NCBI RefSeq assembly: GCF_007994735.1
Contig: NZ_VOIL01000001.1
Location: 992,001 to 1,056,000, forward strand
Reading direction: 5' to 3'
Length of the DNA: 64,000 nucleotides
Origin: Nesterenkonia populi
GTDB taxonomy: Bacteria > Actinomycetota > Actinomycetes > Actinomycetales > Micrococcaceae
A model generated the notes under the pieces. That model had not been told where the DNA came from, ran no database searches, and saw nothing but the letters and a program-made list of their open reading frames with translations. Of this stretch, positions 7,945 through 15,532 are shown one piece after another; the stretch's first letter is position 1, and every line of letters starts with the position of its first letter. The position numbers and the translations under genes were made by a program.

Positions 7945-8943
7945 GGCCAGACGCTCCGGCGGAGATGCGGTCAGCGAGGGGTCAGTCTGCGCAAGGCCCC
8001 CGATGACGGCGTCGACGGCGGCCATCGTCTCCTCCGAGAGCTTCACACCCGCCGCCGCGACGTTCGAGGCGATCTGCTCCGGGCGGGAGGCGCCCACCAG
8101 GGCAGAGGCCACATTCGGGCGGCTGAGCACCCAGGCGATCGCCAGCTGCGCCAGGGTCAGCCCGTGCTCCTCCGCAATGGGCCTCAGCCGCTGGACCGCG
8201 GTGAGGATCTCCTCGTTGAGATACTTCTCCACGAAATGCGCCGACTCCTCGTGCGCAGCCCGCGAGCCCGCCGGGTACGGCTGGCCCGGCAGGTACTTGC
8301 CGGTCAGCACGCCCTGGGCGATCGGCGACCAGACGATCTGGCTGACCCCCAGCTCCTCCGAGGCGGGGATCACCTCCGGCTCGATCACCCGCCACAGCAT
8401 GTTGTACTGCGGCTGGTTGCTGATCAGCTGGATGCCCAGCTCCTCCGCCAGCGCGTGCCCGGCCCGGATCTGCTCGGCGTTCCACTCGCTGACACCGATG
8501 TAGAGCGCCTTGCCCTGCCGCACCACGTCGGCGAACGCCTGCATGGTCTCCTCCAGCGGCGTCGCGAAGTCGAAGCGGTGCGCCTGGTACAGGTCCACAT
8601 AGTCGGTGCCCAGCCGCCTCAGCGAGCCGTTGATGGACTCCATGATGTGCTTGCGGCTCAGCCCGGTGTCGTTGTGGCCCTTCGGCCCGGTGGGGAAGTA
8701 CACCTTGGTGAGGATCTCCAGGGACTCGCGCCGCTGGCCCTTCAGCGCATCGCCGAGAACCTCTTCGGCGACCGTGTTCGCGTAGACGTCCGCGGTGTCG
8801 AAGGTGGTGACCCCCGCCTCCAGCGCAGCGTGCACGCACTGCACGGCGACCTCGTTCTCCACCTGGGAGCCGTGCGTCAGCCAGTTGCCGTAGGTGATCT
8901 CCGAGACCTTCAGGCCGGAATTGCCGAGGTGTCTGAACTCCAT
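7942..8943 (-). CDS. Aldo/keto reductase (KCNAB/GPR-like)
   Basis: 333 residues. The catalytic tetrad of the superfamily can be read: Asp in TFDTADVYAN, Tyr in the same segment, Lys in ILTKVYFP, and His in YQAHRFD. NADPH-binding segments near the C-terminus (ASALVGASRPEQIASNV) are also typical. The N-terminus MEFRHLGNSGLKVSEITYGNW matches the potassium-channel beta/glyceraldehyde-3-phosphate reductase subgroup. It reduces aldehydes or ketones with NADPH; substrate unknown. The start is supported by TAGGGT 6 nt upstream. It is divergent from the 2-hydroxyacid dehydrogenase gene. Confidence 0.9.
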   Translation of the reverse strand: MEFRHLGNSGLKVSEITYGNWLTHGSQVENEVAVQCVHAALEAGVTTFDTADVYANTVAEEVLGDALKGQRRESLEILTKVYFPTGPKGHNDTGLSRKHIMESINGSLRRLGTDYVDLYQAHRFDFATPLEETMQAFADVVRQGKALYIGVSEWNAEQIRAGHALAEELGIQLISNQPQYNMLWRVIEPEVIPASEELGVSQIVWSPIAQGVLTGKYLPGQPYPAGSRAAHEESAHFVEKYLNEEILTAVQRLRPIAEEHGLTLAQLAIAWVLSRPNVASALVGASRPEQIASNVAAAGVKLSEETMAAVDAVIGGLAQTDPSLTASPPERLA

Positions 8944-8949
8944 GCGCCC

Positions 8950-8955
8950 ACCCTA
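8950..8955 (-). promoter_or_regulatory. -10 box of the aldo/keto reductase gene
   Basis: TAGGGT on the minus strand, a 6-nt spacer GGGCGC, then ATG at 8943. Leaderless-type arrangement facing the +-strand box at 8975; the divergent promoters share a 43-bp gap. Confidence 0.55.
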
Positions 8956-8974
8956 CTCCGGCGCTCCTCGCTGG

Positions 8975-8980
8975 TAGGTT
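8975..8980 (+). promoter_or_regulatory. -10 box of the 2-hydroxyacid dehydrogenase gene
   Basis: TAGGTT, a 6-nt spacer GCCTGC, then ATG at 8987. Leaderless-type arrangement. Confidence 0.55.
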
Positions 8981-8986
8981 GCCTGC

Positions 8987-9976
8987 ATGGCAGACCTTCC
9001 GGTGATCACAGTCCTGCGCCCCTCCGACGACTCTGTGCCCCTGGCCGTGCCGCCCGGGCTCGAGCGGCTCGACGGACGAGCAGAGATCCGCTTCACCGAC
9101 GCTGAGGGTCTCCCCGAAGCGGTCCGCGGAGCCGATGCCCTCTTCCTCTGGGACTTCTTCTCCGAAGCCGTCCAGAAGGCCTGGCCGAATGCCGACCGGC
9201 TGACATGGATCCATGTGGCAGCCGCCGGGGTGGACAAGCTGATCTTCGACGAGCTCGCCGCCTCCGAGGTCGTCGTCACCAACGCGCAGGGGACCTTCGA
9301 CCGGCCCATCGCCGAATGGGTGCTCGCCGCCGTCCTGGCGGAGGCCAAAGACTTCGCCGCCGGGTTCCGGTACAAGGCCCAGAAGGCCTGGAACCATCGG
9401 GAGACCAGGCGAGTCCAGGGAACGACGGCGATCGTCGTCGGCACCGGCGCCATCGGCCGCGAGACCGCCCGGCTGCTGCGCGCCGTGGGCATCCAGGTCC
9501 GCGGAGCAGGGCGCACCGCACGGGAGGACGACCCGGACTTCGGCGTCGTCGTTCCCTCCGCTGAGCTCGCCGACCATGTGGGCGAGGCCGACATCCTCGT
9601 CAACGCCGCCCCGCTGACCCCGCAGACCCATGGGCTGATCAGCCGGAGAGTGCTGAACGCCATGAAGCCGGGCGCGCACTTCGTGAACATCGGCCGCGGC
9701 CAGTCCGTGGACGAGCCCGCCCTCGCCGATGCTCTGCGCGAGGGGCCGCTGGGCTTCGCATCCTTGGACGTGTTCGACGTCGAGCCGCTGCCGCAGGACT
9801 CGCCGCTGTGGGAGACGGACAATATCCTCATCAGCCCCCACATGTCCGGCGACGTGGTCGGATGGAAGCCCACCCTCGCCGAGCAGTTCCTCTCCAACGC
9901 GGAGAAGTGGCTCGCCGGGGAGCCGCTGAGCAACGTGGTGGACAAGGAGAAGGGGTACGTTCCCCGCCCGCAATGA
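8987..9976 (+). CDS. D-2-hydroxyacid dehydrogenase (NAD-dependent)
   Basis: 329 residues. The Rossmann motif is VVGTGAIGRETARLLRAVG, and the Arg-Glu-His catalytic set of the family is visible in NIGRGQSVDEPAL, DVFDVEPLPQDSPLW and LISPHMSG. It interconverts a 2-keto acid and a D-2-hydroxy acid with NAD(P)H in the cytosol. The physiological substrate is not evident. It is followed 91 nt later by an amidase gene in the same direction that has its own Shine-Dalgarno sequence. Confidence 0.9.
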   Translation: MADLPVITVLRPSDDSVPLAVPPGLERLDGRAEIRFTDAEGLPEAVRGADALFLWDFFSEAVQKAWPNADRLTWIHVAAAGVDKLIFDELAASEVVVTNAQGTFDRPIAEWVLAAVLAEAKDFAAGFRYKAQKAWNHRETRRVQGTTAIVVGTGAIGRETARLLRAVGIQVRGAGRTAREDDPDFGVVVPSAELADHVGEADILVNAAPLTPQTHGLISRRVLNAMKPGAHFVNIGRGQSVDEPALADALREGPLGFASLDVFDVEPLPQDSPLWETDNILISPHMSGDVVGWKPTLAEQFLSNAEKWLAGEPLSNVVDKEKGYVPRPQ

Positions 9977-10067
9977 CCCGTTCCCCCATGTCACCGGGCG
10001 GAAACATTTCAGGTGGCACACTTGAGCGCTGACCGTCGTCGTCGACACCACATCTAGGAGGGCCCCC

Positions 10068-11477
10068 ATGACCGAGCTGGCAGACCTGACCGCAGCTGAG
10101 CTGCTCGACGGCTACGCGACGGGGCAGTTCACCCCGGTGGATGCGACTGAGGCCGCCCTGGCCCGGATCGAAGAGCGCGACGGCGACCTCAATGCCTTCG
10201 TGCTGGTGGACAGGGACTCTGCGCTCGCCTCCGCTCAGGAGTCCGCCGCCCGGTGGGCGTCCGGCGAGACCCTCGGTCCCGGCGACGGCGTGCCCGCCAG
10301 CATCAAGGACATCTTCGGCACCAAGGGCTGGCCCACCCTGCGCGGCACCAAGCTGATCGACGAGGCCGGGCCCTGGGAGTGGGACGCCCCCTGCGTCGCC
10401 CGGCTGCGGGAGGCCGGCGCCGTCCTGCTCGGCAAGACCTCCACCCCCGAGTTCGCGTGGAAGGGCGTCACCGACTGTCTCCGCTCCGGGGGAACCTCGA
10501 ACCCGTGGGCCCCCTCCGCCCACGCCGGCGGCTCCTCGGGCGGCTCCGCAGCCGCGGTCGGGGCAGGCATGGGCCCCTGGTCGGTCGGCACAGACGGCGG
10601 CGGCTCAGTCCGCATCCCCGCCTCCTTCACCGGCACCGTAGCGATCAAGCCGACCTACGGCCTGGTGCCGATGTACCCTGCTTCGCCCTTCGGCACCCTC
10701 GCCCACGCCGGACCGATGACCCGCACCGTCACCGACACCGCCCTGCTGCTGGACATCATCGCCGGGTACGACTCCCGCGACTGGTCCTCGCTGCCGACGC
10801 CGAGGTCCTCCTTCGCGGAGGCGCTCGACGGCGGCCTGAAGGGGCTGCGGATCGCGTTCAGCCCGGACCTCGGCTTCGGGGAGAACGGCCCCGAGGTGGA
10901 GCGGCTGGTCCGCGCCGCCGTCGCAGAGCTCGAGCAGGCCGGGGCCATCGTCGAAGAGGTCACCCCCGGGCTCGAGGATCCGGTGGAGCCCTTCCACGTG
11001 CTTTGGTTCACCGGCGCCGCGAAGGTCTTGGAGGCCTACGGCCCCGAGGCGCTCGGCCAGGTTGACCCGGGACTGCGGGAAGGCATCGAGAAGTACCGGG
11101 ACGCCTCCGCGCTCGACTACCTCGACGCGGTGCAGGTCCGCATGAACATGGGCGTGCAGATGGGCGCCTTCCATGAGAAGTACGACCTGCTGGTCACACC
11201 CACCATGCCGATCACCGCCTTCGACTGCACCCGCCAGGCGCCTGAGGGATGGAAGTCCGATCTCTGGACCTCCTGGACCCCTTACACCTACCCGTTCAAC
11301 ATGACCCAGCAGCCCGCCGTCTCGGTGCCCTGCGGGGTCGCCGAGGACGGCCTGCCCGTGGGGCTGCAGTTCGTCGCAGCCCGCAATCAGGACGCCCTGG
11401 TGCTGCGTGCTGCGGCCGCCTACGAGCAGAGCTCCGGCAGCCGGTTCGCCCGGCCGGCCCGTCCGACGTCTGGCTGA
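10068..11477 (+). CDS. Amidase (amidase signature family)
   Basis: 469 residues. The Ser-cisSer-Lys triad can be placed: Lys in PASIKDIFGTKGWP, the two serines in the GGSSGGSAAAVGAGMGP segment and the following VGTDGGGSVRIPA segment. It hydrolyses a carboxamide to acid and ammonia. GatA is unlikely because no gatB/gatC lie nearby. AGGAGG lies 6 nt before the ATG. The substrate is unknown; bacterial members act on aryl or aliphatic amides. Confidence 0.9.
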   Translation: MTELADLTAAELLDGYATGQFTPVDATEAALARIEERDGDLNAFVLVDRDSALASAQESAARWASGETLGPGDGVPASIKDIFGTKGWPTLRGTKLIDEAGPWEWDAPCVARLREAGAVLLGKTSTPEFAWKGVTDCLRSGGTSNPWAPSAHAGGSSGGSAAAVGAGMGPWSVGTDGGGSVRIPASFTGTVAIKPTYGLVPMYPASPFGTLAHAGPMTRTVTDTALLLDIIAGYDSRDWSSLPTPRSSFAEALDGGLKGLRIAFSPDLGFGENGPEVERLVRAAVAELEQAGAIVEEVTPGLEDPVEPFHVLWFTGAAKVLEAYGPEALGQVDPGLREGIEKYRDASALDYLDAVQVRMNMGVQMGAFHEKYDLLVTPTMPITAFDCTRQAPEGWKSDLWTSWTPYTYPFNMTQQPAVSVPCGVAEDGLPVGLQFVAARNQDALVLRAAAAYEQSSGSRFARPARPTSG

Positions 11478-11490
11478 AGCTCCGCCGCTT

Positions 11491-11519
11491 TGCGGCCGAA
11501 GGGGCAGCCGCGTACTATA
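11491..11519 (+). promoter_or_regulatory. Promoter of the rpmB-rpmG-rpsN operon
   Basis: TTGCGG at 11491-11496, a 17-nt spacer, and TACTAT at 11514-11519. Transcription would start near 11526, giving a leader of about 220 nt. Confidence 0.6.
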
Positions 11520-11525
11520 GATCTT

Positions 11526-11743
11526 TGTCTGCTTGGCTGTGCTGTGCCCTGTAAAAGGGATGCGGCGCCCGGAAAACAGTCCAAGCGCCAAACTTTTGCA
11601 CCGTCCGCGCGGTTACCGCGTGTCCGCAGGCAGCTTCGGTTGGATCTCACCCAGCCTGGTCGCTCGTACCGGTGCCAGTGAAGCGGTTCGCACCGCGGAC
11701 CGAAAAACAGCATCTAAGTACTGATATCCAATAAGGAGTGATC
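11526..11743 (+). promoter_or_regulatory. Long 5' leader of the ribosomal protein operon
   Basis: About 220 nt without a plausible gene. It holds small hairpins CGCGG-TTA-CCGCG (11608-11620) and GCGGT-TCGC-ACCGC (11683-11696). Such leaders of ribosomal protein operons may be sites of autogenous control, but nothing here matches a leader motif I can name. Confidence 0.35.
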
Positions 11744-11980
11744 ATGGCAGCACGTTGCCAGGTGACGGGAGTGGGGCCGCAGTTCGGCAACCAGATCTCC
11801 CACTCGCACCGCCGCACTAAGCGCCGGTTCGACCCGAACATCCAGAAGAAGACCTACTGGGTTCCCTCCCTCGGCCGGAAGGTGACTCTCAACCTCTCCA
11901 CCAAGGGCATCAAGACCATCGACGTGCGCGGAATCGACGCCGTCGTCGCCGATCTGCTTGCGAAGGGTGAGAAGCTCTAA
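11744..11980 (+). CDS. rpmB: 50S ribosomal protein L28
   Basis: 78 residues from ATG at 11744, which has AAGGAG 5 nt upstream (a GTG at 11738 overlaps that Shine-Dalgarno and is rejected). The sequence [28 protein letters not shown] is diagnostic of L28. Only one cysteine is present, so there is no zinc-binding CxxC pair. Its TAA overlaps the next ATG (TAATG), so rpmB and rpmG are translationally coupled. Structural protein of the large ribosomal subunit. Confidence 0.97.
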   Translation: MAARCQVTGVGPQFGNQISHSHRRTKRRFDPNIQKKTYWVPSLGRKVTLNLSTKGIKTIDVRGIDAVVADLLAKGEKL

Positions 11981-12147
11981 TGGCAAAGGACAAGGACGTA
12001 CGTCCGATCATCAAGCTGAAGTCGACGGCCGGCACCGGGTTCACCTACGTGAGCCGCAAGAACCGCCGCAACAACCCTGACCGCATCGTGCTGAAGAAGT
12101 ACGACCCGGTCGTCCGCAAGCACGTCGACTTCCGAGAGGAGCGCTGA
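11980..12147 (+). CDS. rpmG: 50S ribosomal protein L33
   Basis: 55 residues, [20 protein letters not shown]... ending FREER. This is the full length of L33. The cysteine pairs of the zinc-ribbon form are absent, so this is the C-minus, zinc-independent type. The start overlaps the rpmB stop by 1 nt and the stop lies 2 nt before rpsN. Confidence 0.96.
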   Translation: MAKDKDVRPIIKLKSTAGTGFTYVSRKNRRNNPDRIVLKKYDPVVRKHVDFREER

Positions 12148-12149
12148 TC

Positions 12150-12455
12150 ATGGCCAAGAAGTCCAAGATCGCAAAGAACGAGCAGCGCAAGGTCATCGTT
12201 GAGCGCTACGCCGAGAAGCGCGCTCAGCTGAAGAAGACCCTCGTTGACCCCAACGCCTCCGATGAGGAGCGCGAGGCCGCACGCGTGGGCCTGCAGAAGC
12301 TGCCCCGCGACGCCAGCCCCGTCCGTGTCCGTGACCGCGACAGCATCGACGGCCGGCCCCGCGGCACCTTCCGGAAGTTCGGCATCAGCCGCATCCGTTT
12401 CCGCAACATGGCGCACAACGGCGAGCTGCCCGGCATCACCAAGTCTTCCTGGTGA
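12150..12455 (+). CDS. rpsN: 30S ribosomal protein S14, long zinc-independent form
   Basis: 101 residues, the length of the C-minus S14 type; the zinc-binding form is about 61 residues with CxxC motifs, which are absent here. The C-terminal [34 protein letters not shown] is diagnostic. It is the last gene of the rpmB-rpmG-rpsN operon, ending 21 nt before a strong terminator. Families of this type often replace zinc-containing paralogues during zinc limitation under Zur; I see no Zur-like palindrome upstream, so that regulation is not supported here. Confidence 0.97.
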   Translation: MAKKSKIAKNEQRKVIVERYAEKRAQLKKTLVDPNASDEEREAARVGLQKLPRDASPVRVRDRDSIDGRPRGTFRKFGISRIRFRNMAHNGELPGITKSSW

Positions 12456-12476
12456 TCCTGTAGCCGCTGCGCCCTC

Positions 12477-12514
12477 AAAAAGGGGGATCGTCCTTCGGGG
12501 CGGTCCCCCTTTTT
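12477..12514 (+). terminator. Rho-independent terminator after rpsN
   Basis: Perfect 11-bp arms AAAAAGGGGGA (12477-12487) and TCCCCCTTTTT (12504-12514). The interior extends the stem with G-U pairs around a UUCG tetraloop. The A-run/T-run layout could also work on the opposite strand. Confidence 0.92.
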
Positions 12515-12590
12515 ATGCGCCTGCGCCCCCTCCCGGAGTCAGCTCGGAGCGGAAAACCCCGGCAAATCGCCGCACTGGGGCGTTTCAGGC

Positions 12591-12618
12591 TTGCAGGCTC
12601 CGGCCGTGGTGGTAAGTT
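12591..12618 (+). promoter_or_regulatory. Promoter of the HU gene
   Basis: TTGCAG at 12591-12596, a 16-nt spacer, TAAGTT at 12613-12618. The leader would be about 90 nt, with AGGAGG upstream of ATG 12716. Confidence 0.45.
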
Positions 12619-12715
12619 GCCGTTCTGACAGCCCGCCGGGCCGCGATCCGCGGAATGACGCGGAAGTTGCCGGTCCGCGGGGCCTAACAGGAACAAGTCC
12701 AGGAGGACAATCACT

Positions 12716-13000
12716 ATGGCACTGAACCGCAGCGAGCTCGTCGCCGCCGTCGCCGAGAAGTCCGGCAACTCCCAGGCCGCCGTCAACGGCGTGCTGGACG
12801 CCGTCTTCGAGGTCTTCTCCGAGGAGGTCTCCAGCGGCTCCAAGGTCTCCGTCCCCGGCTGGCTGTCCGTGGAGCGCACCGAGCGTGCCGCTCGCACCGG
12901 CCGCAACCCGCAGACCGGCGAGACCATCGAGATCCCCGCCGGCTACTCCGTGAAGCTCTCCGCCGGCTCCAAGCTGAAGGCTGCCGCCTCCGGCAAGTGA
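12716..13000 (+). CDS. hup: HU-family DNA-binding protein
   Basis: 94 residues, the standard HU length without the Lys/Ala-rich tail of mycobacterial HupB. MALNRSELVAAVAEKSGNSQAAVNGVLDAVFEVF is the dimerising helical part; VPGWLSVERTERAARTGRNPQTGE is the beta-arm that enters the minor groove. It compacts the nucleoid as a dimer. It is a single-gene unit with its own promoter and terminator. Confidence 0.96.
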   Translation: MALNRSELVAAVAEKSGNSQAAVNGVLDAVFEVFSEEVSSGSKVSVPGWLSVERTERAARTGRNPQTGETIEIPAGYSVKLSAGSKLKAAASGK

Positions 13001-13083
13001 TCAGGCATCAGCCCTGAGCCTCGTGGGGACGGCGAAGGCCGTCGGCCCTGAGGCAGGGCAAGGGGCAGATGAGCCCCAGCACG

Positions 13084-13122
13084 CGAAGGGCCCGTGACGT
13101 GAACCTCGTCACGGGCCCTTCG
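13084..13122 (+). terminator. Terminator after the HU gene
   Basis: Perfect 16-bp stem 13084-13099/13107-13122 (CGAAGGGCCCGTGACG and complement) with a 7-nt loop. The following T content is weak (GCTTCTGC), as is common for actinobacterial terminators. Confidence 0.85.
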
Positions 13123-13136
13123 GCTTCTGCGGCCGG

Positions 13137-13142
13137 TAGAAT
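13137..13142 (+). promoter_or_regulatory. -10 box of the CopD/CtaG operon
   Basis: TAGAAT, a 7-nt spacer TTCGGCC, then ATG at 13150. A near-ideal leaderless-type -10. Confidence 0.65.
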
Positions 13143-13149
13143 TTCGGCC

Positions 13150-13380
13150 ATGGATCTCGCACCCTTCCACGCACTGCTGACGGCGAACGCGCAGGTCGAC
13201 GGCCCCACCTGGGCACCCATCCTCTTCGCCGCGGGGGCCTTCGCGCTCATGGTGGTGGTGCTCTTCACCATGCGGCAGAAGATCCGCGCCAACGAGCAGT
13301 GGCAGAAGGCGAGAGAAGACGCTGAGGACGTCGACGGCGGCGAATCCGGGCAGCACGGCGAGCATGACAGCAAGGACTGA
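13150..13380 (+). CDS. Small single-pass membrane protein
   Basis: 76 residues from ATG at 13150, chosen for the TAGAAT box 7 nt upstream. One membrane helix (about 24-42, APILFAAGAFALMVVVLFTM) is followed by a charged, acidic C-terminus (KAREDAEDVDGGESGQHGEHDSKD). It overlaps the CopD/CtaG gene by 17 nt, implying co-translation and perhaps a partner role in copper or cytochrome oxidase assembly; that role is inference only. Confidence 0.75.
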   Translation: MDLAPFHALLTANAQVDGPTWAPILFAAGAFALMVVVLFTMRQKIRANEQWQKAREDAEDVDGGESGQHGEHDSKD

Positions 13381-15496
13381 GCCGAAGCTGTGGGCGGCCC
13401 CGCTGCCCATCACGGCCGCGGCACTCTGTCTGGGCCTGCTGGTCCTGCTCGTCACCGGGCTGCTGACCGGCGTGGGGGACGCCGGGCAGATCGCCGATCC
13501 GGGCACGGCGACCCACTGGGGCCTGCCCGTCGCCCGCTACATCCACCACATCGCGATGGCCGCGGCCGTCTCTGCCGCCCTTCTCGCCGCGGCCGTGATT
13601 CCGGCCCGCACGGGCCCGCGCAGCCGTCAGCAGCGCAGAGCCCGCAAGGGGGAGGCCGCCCCGGAGCATCCGCTCTACGCCCGCACCCTGCAGATCGCCG
13701 CCATCGCCTCCGTCGTCTGGACGGTCACTGCGATCGCGGTGCTGGTGCTCTCCTTCTCCTCGCTTGCGGGGATCGCCGTCACTGTGGACGAGGAGTTCTC
13801 CGCCGGGTTCTTCGACTACGTCACGAATATCCCCACCGGGCAGGCGTGGCTGGCAGTCGTCATCCTCGCCGGGCTGTTCTCCACCCTGGTCACCGCGGTT
13901 CGGCACCCCGCCGGGCTTGGGTTCACCGCGGCACTGGGCCTCTGCGCCCTGATCCCCATGGCGATGGTGGGACACTCCGCGTCCGGGGATGATCACATCG
14001 CGGCGGTGAACTCCCTGCTGCTCCACCTGCTCGGGGTCGTGATCTGGGTGGGCGGCCTGGTCGTGCTGGCCCTGCTGGCTCCCCAGATCCGACGCAGCGC
14101 CGCGGAGCTCGCCGCGCGCGATCAGGGCGGCCCCGAGCTGCTCGGCACTCTGCTCCGCCGCTACTCCGCGCTGGCGGGGATCGCCGTCGTGCTGGTGGCT
14201 GTCTCCGGGCTGATCAACGCGAACCTGCGGGTCTTCGGCCTCGCAGACCTGTTCAGCACCTCCTACGGACTGATGCTGGTGGCGAAGACCATGCTCACCC
14301 TGGTGCTGGCCGGCATCGGCTGGGCACACCGTGCCTGGATCATCCCGCGCCTGGCCGGGGACGTCCGCGGCGCCGGAGCGGACCGGACGAGCCAGCCGGC
14401 CACGTCATACAGCACCACCCGTCTGCTGTGGCAGCTGATCATCGCCGAAGTGGCGATCATGGCCGCCATCATCGCGATCTCCGCGGTCCTGGGACGCACC
14501 TCTCCGCCCGTGCCGGAGGAGCTGCCCGAGGACGCCACCCCTGCCCGGACGCTGACAGGATATGACCTGCCCCCCGAGCCCGGGCTCGGCGAATACTTCA
14601 CCCTGTGGCGGTTCGACTGGCTGTGGACCGCCCTCGTCGTCTTCCTCGCCGTCTGGTACCTGCTGGCGTTCGTGAAGGTGCGGCGCCGCGGGATCAGCTG
14701 GCCGGTCATGCGGACGGTCTCCTGGCTGACCGGGCTGGCCGTGCTGCTGTGGGTGACCTCCGGCGGGCCGGCCGTCTACGGGATGGTGCTGTTCTCCGGG
14801 CACATGATCCAGCACATGACGCTGACGATGGTCGCGCCGATCTTCCTCGTGCTCGGCTCCCCGGTGACCTTGGCCATGCGGGCCCTGCCCTCCCGGACCG
14901 ACGGCACCCGGGGAGCCCGCGAATGGATCCTGTGGCTGGTGCACTCACGATGGTCGCGGTTCGTCACCCATCCGATCGTCGCCTGCGTGAACTTCGCCGG
15001 CTCCATCATCGTCTTCTACTACACGCCGGTGTTCGGCCTCGCCCTGAACTACCACCTGGGCCACGTGCTGATGATCGCCCACTTCCTGCTGACCGGATAT
15101 ATCTTCGCGCTGGTGCTGATCGGCCGAGACCCGCTGCCGCAGCGGCCCCCGCACTTCATCCGGGTGATCATCCTGCTGGCCACCATGGTGTTCCACGCCT
15201 TCTTCGCCATCGCTCTGATGCAGACCGAGCAGCTCATCGAGGCCGAATGGTTCGGCAGCATCGGCCACGGCTGGTTCCCCGCGATCGATGACCAGCACAG
15301 CGGCGCCGAACTGATGTGGGGCCTGGGCGAGATCCCCGCCGTCGTGCTGGGCGTGATCGCCTGCATCCAGTGGGCCAAGGACGACAAGCGCGAGATGAGA
15401 CGCGTGGACCGGGAGGCCGAACGCACGGGCGACGCGGACCTGGAGGCCTACAACCAGATGTTCGAGCAGATGGCGGAGCGGGACCTCCGGCGCTGA
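13364..15496 (+). CDS. Fused CopD / CtaG-type membrane protein (copper transport, cytochrome oxidase assembly)
   Basis: 710 residues, a polytopic membrane protein with two parts. The N-terminal half (about 10-380) resembles CopD copper-resistance proteins with several helices. The C-terminal half (about 410-690) resembles caa3-type oxidase assembly factor CtaG, with the histidine-containing FSGHMIQHMTLTMVAPIFLVLGSP, NYHLGHVLMIAHFLLTGY and MVFHAFFAIALM segments that probably bind copper. Actinobacteria often have this fusion. The downstream thioredoxin-NHL gene may be in the same unit (36-nt gap). Confidence 0.87.
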   Translation: MTARTEPKLWAAPLPITAAALCLGLLVLLVTGLLTGVGDAGQIADPGTATHWGLPVARYIHHIAMAAAVSAALLAAAVIPARTGPRSRQQRRARKGEAAPEHPLYARTLQIAAIASVVWTVTAIAVLVLSFSSLAGIAVTVDEEFSAGFFDYVTNIPTGQAWLAVVILAGLFSTLVTAVRHPAGLGFTAALGLCALIPMAMVGHSASGDDHIAAVNSLLLHLLGVVIWVGGLVVLALLAPQIRRSAAELAARDQGGPELLGTLLRRYSALAGIAVVLVAVSGLINANLRVFGLADLFSTSYGLMLVAKTMLTLVLAGIGWAHRAWIIPRLAGDVRGAGADRTSQPATSYSTTRLLWQLIIAEVAIMAAIIAISAVLGRTSPPVPEELPEDATPARTLTGYDLPPEPGLGEYFTLWRFDWLWTALVVFLAVWYLLAFVKVRRRGISWPVMRTVSWLTGLAVLLWVTSGGPAVYGMVLFSGHMIQHMTLTMVAPIFLVLGSPVTLAMRALPSRTDGTRGAREWILWLVHSRWSRFVTHPIVACVNFAGSIIVFYYTPVFGLALNYHLGHVLMIAHFLLTGYIFALVLIGRDPLPQRPPHFIRVIILLATMVFHAFFAIALMQTEQLIEAEWFGSIGHGWFPAIDDQHSGAELMWGLGEIPAVVLGVIACIQWAKDDKREMRRVDREAERTGDADLEAYNQMFEQMAERDLRR

Positions 15497-15532
15497 GGAA
15501 TGCTGGCCGCTTCGGCGGAGTTGGGAAGGACT

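Noticed and set aside
9977..10067. Possible small gene between the 2-hydroxyacid dehydrogenase and amidase
   Set aside because: Only 91 nt; the only supportable element is the amidase ribosome site.
13265..14329. 354-codon frame antisense to the CopD/CtaG gene
   Set aside because: His/Gln/Asp-rich shadow frame; the plus strand encodes clear membrane helices.
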